DNA of 64,000 bases from Sulfurimonas sp. Lineage in GTDB: Bacteria > Campylobacterota > Campylobacteria > Campylobacterales > Sulfurimonadaceae. The notes under the pieces were generated by a model that saw nothing but the letters and a program-made list of their open reading frames with translations, did no database searches and was not told the origin of the DNA. The stretch covers positions 62,001 to 126,000 of the forward strand of contig NZ_JAQTOD010000002.1 of NCBI RefSeq assembly GCF_028713515.1, given 5' to 3'. Shown here one piece after another: positions 37,045-46,347 of this stretch; position 1 is the first letter of the stretch; each line of letters starts with the position of its first letter. The translations under genes were made by a program, and so were the position numbers.

Positions 37045-38183
37045 TCAATCACCAAAACAGTCCCAAATGGCGCGGTCGTATCTTTTGGAGATATCCATTT
37101 AACTTGGTATAACGGCTCTTTATCTGGAAAAATCCCATCTAAATCACTAAAATATAGTAGCAGATTTACATCATCGAGCTCTTTTTCCACAAACTCAAAA
37201 ACTGCCCTAAAATCCGTTGCTCCACCACCAATTAAGTTTACTTCCAAAGTATCCCCGCTATAAAAAGTTGTATGGGAACGGATTTTATCATCGCAGACTA
37301 GAAGCTCTATCTGGTAGTTTTGAACTAAACTCATCATAAAATCTACTTCATTTAAAAAAGTGTTTAAAAGTTTCTCATCAACCGAGCCTGAACTGTCTAC
37401 CGCAATCACAAGTTTAACTCTTTGACTAGTGGAAGATGGCAGGTAAACTCCCATATGCAAAAACTTTTTGCTCGGTGGCAAAAGAGTAAAATCATCTTTA
37501 TGAAACCGCTCTAGCGCGACTTTTAGCTCATCTCGCCAATCTATCTTGCTGTTGTAAGAGAGATTGAAAAACCTGTTTATGCCCTTTGGAGCATCTCCTT
37601 TTTTTATCTCTGCGTCAAGTAACGCTAGGGCTTCCTCCATAAAAAGTTGCTCTTTTAGTCCGCCATTTTCACTCTCTTGAGGAGTTTTGTTTTTTTGTTC
37701 ATCTTCATTTTGATTTTGCTCATCACTCTTTATGTCATCCTTATCATCAGCTTCATATTCGAGCTCATCTCTTAAAATATCCTCTTTGAGTTGCTCGTAA
37801 ATCTCTTCTGCATAAAGTCCGACAAATCTTTTAGAGTAGTGCGCCTCATCTGGGCGAGAGAATCCATTTTCCACTAACATATCATTGATAGCGTAGTCGG
37901 TAGAGAGTTGCCAGAGCCAAGAACTTCTTTGACCTCGTCTGTTTTCATGAGAGAGTGAAGCGTGCATAGCGCCATTTGCAAAGATAAATTCCATCTCATC
38001 GAGGGTTAAACGGGCAAAAAAATCTTCGTTATACTCAAGCGTTTTTCCATTGCTTTTGGAAGCTTGAATATCGTTGTTTAAAATCAACTCAAGCTTAGAT
38101 GCTATCACACCAAAAAATGGGTAATTTACTAGGAGTTTTGCTTTAGCTTGAGATATTTTTTGCTCTAAATGTATCACTTCCAT
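37041..38183 (-). CDS. VWA-domain protein (DUF2201 family)
   Basis: A 380-residue soluble protein. The N-terminal half is the DUF2201 metallopeptidase-like domain; where the family has a HExxH-like zinc site, this protein reads MHASLSHENRRG, so the Glu is absent and activity is doubtful. A highly charged linker (about 150-185) leads to a C-terminal VWA domain with a MIDAS motif (DSSGSVD, then T in GGGATDF and D in YFSDLDG). Such proteins work with a MoxR AAA ATPase; one is encoded at 46332-47327 on the same strand, 8 kb away across an inserted segment. Confidence 0.8.
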   Translation of the reverse strand: MEVIHLEQKISQAKAKLLVNYPFFGVIASKLELILNNDIQASKSNGKTLEYNEDFFARLTLDEMEFIFANGAMHASLSHENRRGQRSSWLWQLSTDYAINDMLVENGFSRPDEAHYSKRFVGLYAEEIYEQLKEDILRDELEYEADDKDDIKSDEQNQNEDEQKNKTPQESENGGLKEQLFMEEALALLDAEIKKGDAPKGINRFFNLSYNSKIDWRDELKVALERFHKDDFTLLPPSKKFLHMGVYLPSSTSQRVKLVIAVDSSGSVDEKLLNTFLNEVDFMMSLVQNYQIELLVCDDKIRSHTTFYSGDTLEVNLIGGGATDFRAVFEFVEKELDDVNLLLYFSDLDGIFPDKEPLYQVKWISPKDTTAPFGTVLVID

Positions 38184-38193
38184 CTATAAAAAA

Positions 38194-38712
38194 CTAAACT
38201 GCTAAACTCTTTTTCAAATCCTGCACAAACTCAGTTATATCATCATGAAGTGTTTGCAAATCCTCTTCATGTCCCACTTCATCGCCCAAAATCTGGGAAA
38301 CTATATCGTAGGTTACTATGTCTTTATTTTTTGTGAATTCAACTATGTTTGAGTAGGTTTTGATGGCGCACTGTTCACCATTTATAGCATCTTGAAGTAT
38401 TGCCACAACATCAAAATTCTTAGGCTTATCATAACCGCAATTTGTCTGTTTCATCCACTCTTTTGGATGCAAAAGCGGCGTTCCGCCAAGCTGAATAATC
38501 CTATCCGCTATCATTGTAGCATGTCTTAGCTCATCCGCCGCATGCTGGTTCAACTCAACAATAGCAGCATCCTTCATAATGCCTTTAACAACTTTACTCT
38601 CAATAAAATATTGATAATAAGCCAACCATTCATCTGCATAAGCCCTATTAAGCAGCTCAACAAGTTCTTTGATATCTATGCCCTTAATAATCGAATTACC
38701 AACTCTAGCCAT
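38194..38712 (-). CDS. Ferritin-like (Dps/bacterioferritin-type) protein
   Basis: A 172-residue four-helix protein. Diiron ligands are visible: Glu in YADEWLAYYQY, Glu/His in HAADELRHATMI, Glu in NGEQCAIKTYS and Glu-x-x-His in GDEVGHEEDLQ. It fits the Dps-like/ferritin-like domain proteins that oxidise Fe(II) and protect from peroxide. The start at 38712 (MARVGNS) has AGGAG at good spacing; a longer version from a TTG at 38751 is rejected. It lies 10 nt upstream of the VWA gene. Confidence 0.82.
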   Translation of the reverse strand: MARVGNSIIKGIDIKELVELLNRAYADEWLAYYQYFIESKVVKGIMKDAAIVELNQHAADELRHATMIADRIIQLGGTPLLHPKEWMKQTNCGYDKPKNFDVVAILQDAINGEQCAIKTYSNIVEFTKNKDIVTYDIVSQILGDEVGHEEDLQTLHDDITEFVQDLKKSLAV

Positions 38713-38765
38713 AACAAACTCCTGATGAAAATTTATATCATTATCGTACAACGAAATTGGTTAAT

Positions 38766-41243
38766 CTACATTATTCCATCGTTTATTTCAGCTAATTCAG
38801 TCCTTGCCACAATAGCATCGTATCCGCCAACATATTCACTTAGTTTATCTCCACCAGCATAAGTCAAACTCCCCTCTTCAAATCTTTTAAAAGCGAAAAT
38901 TGCAGAGTTCATAACTTGTGAATTAAAAACACCAATCTCAGCAAGAAGCTCAAAATCTTTAACTTTCAAACCTGTTACCTTTGTAAAAAGCTCAGGCTCA
39001 AGCTCCGTAATAACATCTTGAAGTGTCTCTTCGCGATTATCGGTCAAGTACATAAAAATAGGCACTCTAGTGGCAAATTTGATAAGCTTTTCTCTAAGAA
39101 TTTTTTTAAATCCTTGATTCTCTTTTTTCTCTTTTTCTTCTTTTTGCGTAAGCTCACTTTTTTCTTTTTTGGCTTTGTTTAGTGCTTTTTCAGATGAGAT
39201 AACTTTTTTTATATCCTTAGACAAACCTCTAAACGCTTCTATATTTTCTAAGGCATCCATAGCTATATCATTGTTTAAAAGTTTTTCAAGCGTCATATTG
39301 TCTACATTTACCAGTTGAGCACTTTGCCATCTTTTTGCAAGCATGGTTGAAGCTGTTCCTGAAGCTACTATGTCAAGCAATTCTCCTGCATTAAGTTCTG
39401 TCATTGAGTAGCCGTCATAACAAAGTACTGGTAAAAATTTTATAAACTCTTCTACTCTTTTTTCAGGACTACTCGTATCTTTTAAATCAAGTCTTGCACT
39501 ATATTCAGAGATGAGCTGTAAAGCACGGTTTGGTGCAAAATCAAAAACATAACATATTGTTTTTAATATTTCAGATTTATTTGGTGATTTTTTATCTATA
39601 TTTTTCACACTCCACGGTGTTTGTACACGAAATGCGGCTTGAAAATAGGTTTCTGGACTTGATGTATTGCGAAGCATAAAAATTCCACTCCATGGAGGCA
39701 CGGAGACACCTGTTGTAAGTTTTCCACATGAAAGCGTTATTGTTTTTGTTTTCAGTGGATTTTTCATCGCTTTTTTTACAGGAGGTAAAGCTTTTTCTCC
39801 TATTCCTGCCCCCGCTCCAGCGGCAATTATTATATGATAATCATGATAAAATGTATTTACCTTGGCTTTAAGTAACTTGTCCATTGCAAAACATGAAGCC
39901 ACAGAGGGCAAAAACCAAAAAGTATGCAATAGCGTATTCAAAAGTCTCGTATCCTCAAAGGGTATCGGCGGTTTTATTGCGTCACTTCCTGCTATCGGGT
40001 TAGCAGACATGTGTTGTCCTCTAATAAGATTAAGCCACTTTTGCACCTCATTTTCATACTTAAAAATTTCATTTTCTGCTTTGAAAAATTCACTCAAATC
40101 AAACTCGTTATTCTCTCCCTTGAGTGCTACCTCTCGTATATCTTCAGGCATTTGATAAGTCATGAGCGTCATTTGAGGTAAAGAAGCATAAGGGTTTTCA
40201 CCTTGAAGCTTCTCATTCCAAAGAGTTTTTTCTCTTTGTTCATCTGAATAAGTCCAGTTAAATATCTGATCTTCCAAAAACTCCCCCGAAGAAACTGCAC
40301 GAAACGGCGTGCCAGAAAGGTACAAAAAAGCATTTACACTTAGTGGAAAAACCTCTTCATTGAGCTCTTCATCTAAAAGTTTATCTTCATTTTTAAACTC
40401 TTTTTGCTCGCTCGGATCGCCATCATACAAGTCTCTTGCACTATCTCGCCATGACCCAAAATGATACTCATCTAAAATACAGCAATCCCAATCAGTCAAG
40501 TGTGCAGCTTCAAGTCTCTCTTTTATTTTTCCATCTTTTGTTTTGCCTAAAATGTCCTGAAATGAAGCGAACCAAACAAATGGTTTACTCTCATCTATGC
40601 CATCAAAACTCTCTCCACTTCCGATAAACTGCCAACCATCAAAATCTACATGTGAAGCCAAATCTTCTCTCCATGCATTTTGTACAGCTGGCTTATAAGT
40701 AAGTACCAAAATCTTTGTCCATCCCATGTTGAGAGCTAATTGATAGCTTGCAAATGTTTTTCCAAATCGCATTTTTGCATTCCACAAAAAGTGTGGAGCT
40801 TTTTTCTCTTTTGATTTTGAATATCTGTCAAAATATTCACTTGTTACTCTTACTGCTTCGGCTTGTTCTGGTCTCATGGGAAAGTTTGATGCTCTTGTTT
40901 GTTGCACTGTTGTGTTGGATTTTATCTCATTGATAACACTTTTTATATCTTTGACATTGCATTTAAACCACTCGCCATTAACCCTCTCAAAACCTTTTTG
41001 TTCCAATCTTCTATGCACTTCATGGTCGTCAAAAAATAGATCATTATCATCTACGGCAACTTCATCTAAGAGTATCTCATAAGGATTTTTATGTGGAGAT
41101 TTTGTAGGAAACTGTTCAGAGATTCGCACATCAACATCTCTGGTGGTATAGCCAATTTTCAGAAATCCTTTGTGTTTAAATTCTGGTGTTGTATAGGCAT
41201 AGATTTTTGGCTTTACAGGAGCGGCGATGTTCTCTTTTGCCAT
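38766..41243 (-). CDS. GIY-YIG (T5orf172-like) nuclease fused to SF2 helicase
   Basis: An 825-residue protein that looks like the restriction and translocation subunit of a modification-linked system. Residues about 10-105 form a GIY-YIG/T5orf172-type nuclease: YAYTTPEF, FLKIGYTTRDVDVRI with the Arg, and HEVHRRLEQ plus NGEWF with the catalytic Glu. A helicase follows (about 120-700): motif I MRFGKTF, motif II LDEYH, SGTPF, and a motif VI-like FQAAFRV. The last 150 residues are helical and lysine-rich. The ATG overlaps the stop of the methylase gene as TAATG, so the two are coupled. Known R-M types pair SF2 helicases with other nucleases more often. Confidence 0.82.
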   Translation of the reverse strand: MAKENIAAPVKPKIYAYTTPEFKHKGFLKIGYTTRDVDVRISEQFPTKSPHKNPYEILLDEVAVDDNDLFFDDHEVHRRLEQKGFERVNGEWFKCNVKDIKSVINEIKSNTTVQQTRASNFPMRPEQAEAVRVTSEYFDRYSKSKEKKAPHFLWNAKMRFGKTFASYQLALNMGWTKILVLTYKPAVQNAWREDLASHVDFDGWQFIGSGESFDGIDESKPFVWFASFQDILGKTKDGKIKERLEAAHLTDWDCCILDEYHFGSWRDSARDLYDGDPSEQKEFKNEDKLLDEELNEEVFPLSVNAFLYLSGTPFRAVSSGEFLEDQIFNWTYSDEQREKTLWNEKLQGENPYASLPQMTLMTYQMPEDIREVALKGENNEFDLSEFFKAENEIFKYENEVQKWLNLIRGQHMSANPIAGSDAIKPPIPFEDTRLLNTLLHTFWFLPSVASCFAMDKLLKAKVNTFYHDYHIIIAAGAGAGIGEKALPPVKKAMKNPLKTKTITLSCGKLTTGVSVPPWSGIFMLRNTSSPETYFQAAFRVQTPWSVKNIDKKSPNKSEILKTICYVFDFAPNRALQLISEYSARLDLKDTSSPEKRVEEFIKFLPVLCYDGYSMTELNAGELLDIVASGTASTMLAKRWQSAQLVNVDNMTLEKLLNNDIAMDALENIEAFRGLSKDIKKVISSEKALNKAKKEKSELTQKEEKEKKENQGFKKILREKLIKFATRVPIFMYLTDNREETLQDVITELEPELFTKVTGLKVKDFELLAEIGVFNSQVMNSAIFAFKRFEEGSLTYAGGDKLSEYVGGYDAIVARTELAEINDGIM

Positions 41244-42745
41244 TACAACATCTCCTTAATCATGCTCTCTATAAAAGCTATCTCATCTTTTGTAAGTGCA
41301 TATCTTTCATAAAGTTTTTTATCGCTCCACTCTATTTTCATATCTAGTTTTGGAACAAATATAAGAGTCTTTGATGGCATATCTTGAGTAGATTTGATCA
41401 AAGAGATTAAAAACCTTACAAATTTTGTTTTTAGATATTTTTCTAGATTTAAGGCTTTTTCAATATTATCATAATAGCCTGCCACTAAATATGTTTCAGT
41501 ACATACTGAATTTGGTTCAACAAAAAAAGGTTTTCCTATGATTTGATGAGGATAACCTTCACCTGCACCGTATGCTTTTGATATTAAAACTTTATACATA
41601 TCTATCCACTCATTATTTTTTACAATGTGTACTGGATTAACATAACCAATAAATTTATTGCCATATATCTTATAATGTCCATCAATTTTTTTAGTTGTTA
41701 TAGTTTTAAAATTTGTTGGTAAACCAAATGGTTTTCGTGAAGAAACTTGTGTATCTAAAGTTACTTCATTTTTACTCTTTACTTTATTTAGAATTGAAAT
41801 TGCTTCATTAAATCTTACAAAAACATCATTTTCATTGAGTGCCCTTTGCATAGGCAATAGTGCGGTACCATTGGATATTGTCCTCACATTACAATCGCCA
41901 TTATGATTTTTATCCCAGAGAAAATAACAAACACCGCCTTTAATTTCTACTCCTGGAAAACACTCACTTGCATTTGGATAATCTACAAGTTCTTTGATGC
42001 GTTTGTCATTGAGCATTGACTCTCTAAAACTATCAAGCCCTTTTCCACCAGCAAACCAACGGCTTGGGATAATCATTGTGAGATATTTTGGATTCATAGC
42101 TTTTGCCTGTTCCACAAACCTATGATAAAGCGGTGAAGCACTTGCTCCATGTCCTCCATCTGAGAGTTGATACGGCGGATTCCCTACGATTACATCAAAT
42201 TTCATATCTCTAAACTCCTCTTTCATCTCTTTATGTATAAATCTATAAGCGTGATTTTCCAAACTATTATCATCAAACACGCCTTTTACAGCTCCACAAT
42301 AAACACATTTAGCATCTTTGTACTCATGTTGCGTATGCTTATAGATGATATTTCCATCTTTCTTATCCATTTTTACAACTGAAAACTCTGCATTGTCTGC
42401 ATTTTTTGTGTAGTACAAACTTCGTCTTGAAATCAGCGATGTTATTTCAGTAATTGCCATCCCAAAAACCATATTTTTGTAAATATGCTCTTTTCTTTCT
42501 AGCTCATTTGGTATTTTTTCTTTTAATCCTTCTAAGAGTCTTTTTGCAATCTCTCGCAAAAATACGCCCGATTTTACACTTGGATCTAAAAACTTTATTT
42601 CAGGATTCAACCACAATTCTTGTGGTAACAAATCCAACATTTCAGCTACAATCTTTGGCGGAGTAAAAACCTCGTCACTGCTTAGGTTGGAGAGACAATC
42701 AAGTATATCTGGAGTGTGTGAACCTGTAATATTGCTAACCAACAT
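41243..42745 (-). CDS. Eco57I-like adenine DNA methyltransferase
   Basis: A 500-residue N6-adenine DNA methylase. The catalytic motif IV is GNPPYQLSDGG (about residue 188) and a SAM-binding motif I is seen as FLDPSVKSGVFL (about residue 51), in which PACGSG is replaced by PSVKSG. An EVFTPP start motif lies at about 26-31, a CVYCGAV zinc-like pair lies at about 150, and the C-terminal half is the likely target recognition part. Its start overlaps the short methylase by 11 nt and its end overlaps the helicase start. Confidence 0.88.
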   Translation of the reverse strand: MLVSNITGSHTPDILDCLSNLSSDEVFTPPKIVAEMLDLLPQELWLNPEIKFLDPSVKSGVFLREIAKRLLEGLKEKIPNELERKEHIYKNMVFGMAITEITSLISRRSLYYTKNADNAEFSVVKMDKKDGNIIYKHTQHEYKDAKCVYCGAVKGVFDDNSLENHAYRFIHKEMKEEFRDMKFDVIVGNPPYQLSDGGHGASASPLYHRFVEQAKAMNPKYLTMIIPSRWFAGGKGLDSFRESMLNDKRIKELVDYPNASECFPGVEIKGGVCYFLWDKNHNGDCNVRTISNGTALLPMQRALNENDVFVRFNEAISILNKVKSKNEVTLDTQVSSRKPFGLPTNFKTITTKKIDGHYKIYGNKFIGYVNPVHIVKNNEWIDMYKVLISKAYGAGEGYPHQIIGKPFFVEPNSVCTETYLVAGYYDNIEKALNLEKYLKTKFVRFLISLIKSTQDMPSKTLIFVPKLDMKIEWSDKKLYERYALTKDEIAFIESMIKEML

Positions 42746-43331
42746 AATCTAGCTCCAAATACTTTGTAATCATATGTTCTTGAATAGGTCGCAGTTTGAA
42801 AAGATAGCTGTTTTGCATACTCAAATCACGAAACAAAAACTCTCTTCTTTTGAAAAAGTAGAGTTTAGGGGATGTAAATTCTGTAAAGATTATGTTGTTT
42901 TGAGGGTTAAGCGTGTCGCCTACTTGAATATTTTTGTTTAACACAAAATCTACACTTTTATAAAATCCGCTATATGGCTTTTTTGTGTTTTGTGAAAAGG
43001 AGTAGTGTTCTATGACAAGAGCATGAAGTCTGGCTTTTGCTTCATTTATATTCTCTTGGCAAATATCAATTCCATAAATGTTTGCAAGTGATTTTATAGT
43101 GTAAAATTCAAAATCTTGCTGTTTTTTATATTTACTAGTTACTGTGTGGAGCTTGCGTTTGAGTATCTCTACTAAAAAATTCCCATTTCCACATGCAGGT
43201 TCCAAATATCTGGTCTCAATCTTTTCAGAGAAATTTTTTGTAAGGTCAAGCATAGCATGTACTTCTCGCTCACTCGTATAAACCTCCGCTAAATCCCTAA
43301 CACGCTCTTTTGATTTTGTTTGTGGAGTCAT
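42735..43331 (-). CDS. Short N6-DNA methylase-like protein (motif I only)
   Basis: A 198-residue protein with the start of an adenine methylase: VYTSEREVHAMLDL, then the SAM-binding motif I in YLEPACGNGNFLVEIL (about residues 43-58) and IYGIDICQENINEAKARL for motif II. The catalytic NPPY motif is not present, and the protein ends soon after, so it may act only in complex with the Eco57I-like methylase or bind SAM as a regulator. ATG at 43331 with GAGGG upstream. It is the first gene of the cassette, read away from the palindromic control region. Confidence 0.78.
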   Translation of the reverse strand: MTPQTKSKERVRDLAEVYTSEREVHAMLDLTKNFSEKIETRYLEPACGNGNFLVEILKRKLHTVTSKYKKQQDFEFYTIKSLANIYGIDICQENINEAKARLHALVIEHYSFSQNTKKPYSGFYKSVDFVLNKNIQVGDTLNPQNNIIFTEFTSPKLYFFKRREFLFRDLSMQNSYLFKLRPIQEHMITKYLELDYVG

Positions 43332-43346
43332 TATTCCCTCTTTTTT

Positions 43347-43366
43347 AATAATTACAAGTAATTATT
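43347..43366. promoter_or_regulatory. Perfect palindrome in the leader of the methylase operon
   Basis: AATAATTAC, two bases, GTAATTATT: a perfect 9-bp inverted repeat, 16 nt before the first methylase ATG and just past the likely transcription start. A site for a dimeric regulator or an mRNA hairpin over the leader. Confidence 0.6.
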
Positions 43367-43375
43367 GCAGAGCAA

Positions 43376-43381
43376 ATTATA
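43376..43381 (-). promoter_or_regulatory. -10 box for the methylase-nuclease operon
   Basis: TATAAT on the minus strand, with expected start near 43369, giving a leader of about 38 nt. The box lies between the two palindromes. Confidence 0.5.
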
Positions 43382-43388
43382 CATACAT

Positions 43389-43430
43389 AGAATTATTACT
43401 TGTTTAAATATATTTAAATGGAATAATTCT
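43389..43430. promoter_or_regulatory. Nested palindrome over the -35 region
   Basis: Outer arms AGAATTATT (43389-43397) and AATAATTCT (43422-43430) are perfect complements; between them lies a perfect 16-bp palindrome TTTAAATATATTTAAA (43403-43418). It covers the -35 area of the methylase promoter and lies 53 nt before the HTH gene start, so it may control both directions. Confidence 0.6.
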
Positions 43431-43483
43431 AATGTTGTTTTATCATCAAGAGACTTGTAAGTTGCTTCTTAAAAAGGTAATTT

Positions 43484-43669
43484 ATGACAAAAAGAGATAT
43501 TGCAGGATTTTTAAATGTGGATATTAAAACGCTCTATAATTGGGAAAAATTCAAGCCAAACCTCTACGAAACAGTTATGAAAGGTTTAGCTTTTGACGAA
43601 ATAGTAGAAGCTCAGAAAGAGAGTTATGAGAAGGCGAAAGAGTTGCAAAATAGATATAAAAAACTTTAA
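43484..43669 (+). CDS. Small HTH-like protein, candidate controller of the R-M cassette
   Basis: A 61-residue protein whose first 30 residues (KRDIAGFLNVDIKTLYNWEKF) form a helix-turn-helix as in MerR or phage-type regulators, followed by a lysine- and glutamate-rich helix. AAAAGG precedes the ATG. It is divergent from the methylase operon across the palindromic region and is of the size of restriction controller (C) proteins, though the sequence is not a typical Xre-type C protein. The regulatory role is inferred. Confidence 0.6.
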   Translation: MTKRDIAGFLNVDIKTLYNWEKFKPNLYETVMKGLAFDEIVEAQKESYEKAKELQNRYKKL

Positions 43670-43831
43670 GATTTGACAACAACTTAAAATGAATATTTAA
43701 GCTCTAAGTTTATACAGATATCTGTTATTTTTATTCAAAGAATTTGGTGTAGGTCATGTTTTGTATTGATTAAATATACTCAATTTATAAGTTGGAATTT
43801 TTTCTAATCTAAAATTATCTAGACTTTGTAG

Positions 43832-43837
43832 TACAAT
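43832..43837 (+). promoter_or_regulatory. -10 box just before the P-type ATPase start
   Basis: TACAAT ends 5 nt before the ATG at 43843. No ribosome binding site is seen, so this mRNA is probably leaderless. Confidence 0.4.
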
Positions 43838-43842
43838 TGTGC

Positions 43843-46347
43843 ATGAACGAAAATAAACTACCTCATGGTCTTAGCGCTGTCGAAGCACTTCAAAGACGCA
43901 ATAAAGAAGGTTTTAATGAGCTAGAGATAAAACATAACCGCTCTACTTTTAAGATAATTCTTGAAGTTGTGCGTGAGCCGATGTTTCTGCTTCTGTTGTC
44001 TGCCGGAGGGATTTATCTCATCATGGGGGATGCTCATGAAGCCGTTATCTTGCTGGGATTTGTCTTTGTCATTATGGGAATTACTATTATTCAAGAGAGA
44101 CGAACAGAAAAAGTCCTTGAGGCACTTCGTGATCTCTCTAGCCCTCGCGCTCTGGTTATTCGTGATGGAGTACAAATTCGAATATCAGGCAGAGAGGTTG
44201 TTCGTGGCGACACTCTTATCTTAAACGAGGGAGACCGCATCCCTGCAGATGGTTTCATTCTCTCCTCGCATGACCTTGCCGCTGATGAGTCTATGCTTAG
44301 TGGCGAATCAGTTGCTATTGCCAAATATGCCGATGATCCCTCAAACAACAAACTCTACGCTGGAACACTCACTATCAGAGGTCAAGCTATCATTGAAGTA
44401 ACTGCCATCGGTGCACTTACTGAACTTGGAAAAATCGGTAAATCTCTGCAGAGTATCGAAAATGAAGCATCTCCTCTACAAAAAGAGACCGCTCTGCTAA
44501 CCAAGCATCTTGCAATTGTTGGCATAGCTCTATGTTTTGTCGTAATTATTCTATTTGTTCTGTTTCGTGGAGGATGGCTAGAGGGAATATTGGCAGGTAT
44601 TACACTTGCCATGGGAATACTTCCTCAAGAATTTCCCGTTATTATGATTATCTTCATGGCACTTGGTGCTAGGCGTATTGCACAGCATAATGTTCTCACT
44701 CGTCGTCTTAGCGCTATTGAAACGCTAGGTAAAACGACTGTTTTATGTGTTGATAAGACAGGAACTCTAACCAAAAATCAGATGGCGGTCGCCGCACTGG
44801 CGCTTAGGGATAAATTTTTAAGTATTGCTAATCTAGATGAGCTCCCTGAAGATTTTCATGAGATTGTTGAATATTGCATCCTAGCCAGCCAAACTGACCC
44901 TCATGATCCTATGGAAAAAGCTTTTTATACACTAGCAAATAGATATTTACTCCACACCGAGCATCTTCACTTTGATTGGAATCTAACTAAAGAGTATGAA
45001 CTGGCTCCAGACCTCTTGGCTATGTCACATTTATGGCAGATTCAAAAGCAGCATCACCATCCGGTAGCAACTAAAGGAGCTCCTGAAGCAATTATTGACC
45101 TTTGTCATCTTGATGCTCAAAAAAGAGATGAAATTATGCAGCAAGTGGCAGCAATGGCGGATCAAGGGTTGCGTGTTCTGGGAGTAGCTAAAGCAGTTCA
45201 TATTGGGGAAGAGTGGCCAGCCATCCAACATGACTTTGAATTTGAATTTTTAGGTCTTGTCGGGCTTGCAGATCCGTTGCGTGATGAAGTTCCACAAGCT
45301 GCAGTTGAGTGTCGCAGTGCAGGCATTCGCATCGTCATGATTACTGGTGACCATCCAAGAACCGCAAAAGCAATAGCTAAACAGGCAGGGATTGACTCAA
45401 CAACCGTCATAACAGGGGCAGAACTAGAAACTCTCCATGGAGATGAATTGGCAGCTTGTATACAAAAAGCCTCTGTTTTTGCCCGTGTATCACCTCAGCA
45501 GAAATTACAAATAGTGGAAGCACTAAAAAGTAATGGCGAAATCGTTGCTATGACCGGCGATGGAGTCAATGATGCTCCAGCCCTTAAATCTGCTCATATT
45601 GGCATAGCTATGGGAAAAAGAGGAACAGATGTTGCCCGCGAGGCCGCCTCCCTTGTTTTACTAGAAGATAATTTTGGCGCCATAGTTGAGGCAATCAAAC
45701 TTGGCAGACGCATCTTTAACAACCTGCGCCACGCTATGATTTATACAATCGCCGTGCATATTCCCATCATTGGGCTATCAATTCTCCCCATTATCTTTGG
45801 CTTGCCACTAGTTCTCGCACCGATTCATATTGTCTTTTTAGAACTGATTATTGACCCTGCATGTTCTGTTGTGTTTGAGGCAGAAGAAGCCTCAGCAGAT
45901 ATTATGGCACACCCTCCAAGACTCTCTCATGAGCATCTGATTTCATCAAAACATCTTATACTTAGTCTGCTGCAAGGTGGTCTTGCTGCCATCGCCGTTG
46001 CCCTGCTCTACTCGACATCACTGAGCGTCGGTGTCGATGTGGCAGAGGCTCGCGCCATGGCTTTTATAGCTCTCGCTAGTGCAAATACGGTTCTAATCTT
46101 TAACAGTCGATCACATGAGCACTCTTTTCGTCAATCATTTACCGCTGTTTCCACTATCGGCCTCTGGGTTATCTCCACTACACTCTTAAGCCTAATGGCC
46201 ATCACCATAATGCCATCTATCGCTATCTACTTCTCATTTGCTCCACCGTCTCTGTCTAATTGGCTCATCGCCTTTGGTACAGGTATCAGCATGTTTGTTT
46301 TATTTGAAATAGTGAAAAAGGGTGTTTTATCTTATTCAAGTAGATAA
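43843..46347 (+). CDS. P-type cation-transporting ATPase (P2-like)
   Basis: An 834-residue membrane pump. The phosphorylation motif CVDKTGTLTKNQ lies near residue 305, the N-domain KGAPEAI near 410, and TGDGVNDAPALK near 570. About ten membrane helices are seen. The M4 motif reads GILPQEFPV rather than PEGLP, and the M6 region reads LIIDPACSVVFEAEEA, so it belongs to a less studied group and the ion cannot be named (Ca2+ or another cation). Its codons use more C and G than the neighbours, which suggests transfer. The ATG at 43843 is used; its end overlaps the MoxR gene by 16 nt in convergent order. Confidence 0.85.
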   Translation: MNENKLPHGLSAVEALQRRNKEGFNELEIKHNRSTFKIILEVVREPMFLLLLSAGGIYLIMGDAHEAVILLGFVFVIMGITIIQERRTEKVLEALRDLSSPRALVIRDGVQIRISGREVVRGDTLILNEGDRIPADGFILSSHDLAADESMLSGESVAIAKYADDPSNNKLYAGTLTIRGQAIIEVTAIGALTELGKIGKSLQSIENEASPLQKETALLTKHLAIVGIALCFVVIILFVLFRGGWLEGILAGITLAMGILPQEFPVIMIIFMALGARRIAQHNVLTRRLSAIETLGKTTVLCVDKTGTLTKNQMAVAALALRDKFLSIANLDELPEDFHEIVEYCILASQTDPHDPMEKAFYTLANRYLLHTEHLHFDWNLTKEYELAPDLLAMSHLWQIQKQHHHPVATKGAPEAIIDLCHLDAQKRDEIMQQVAAMADQGLRVLGVAKAVHIGEEWPAIQHDFEFEFLGLVGLADPLRDEVPQAAVECRSAGIRIVMITGDHPRTAKAIAKQAGIDSTTVITGAELETLHGDELAACIQKASVFARVSPQQKLQIVEALKSNGEIVAMTGDGVNDAPALKSAHIGIAMGKRGTDVAREAASLVLLEDNFGAIVEAIKLGRRIFNNLRHAMIYTIAVHIPIIGLSILPIIFGLPLVLAPIHIVFLELIIDPACSVVFEAEEASADIMAHPPRLSHEHLISSKHLILSLLQGGLAAIAVALLYSTSLSVGVDVAEARAMAFIALASANTVLIFNSRSHEHSFRQSFTAVSTIGLWVISTTLLSLMAITIMPSIAIYFSFAPPSLSNWLIAFGTGISMFVLFEIVKKGVLSYSSR

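Noticed and set aside
43921-45410. Several antisense frames over the P-type ATPase
   Set aside because: Their length follows from the higher GC of the gene; none has a recognisable domain or ribosome binding site.
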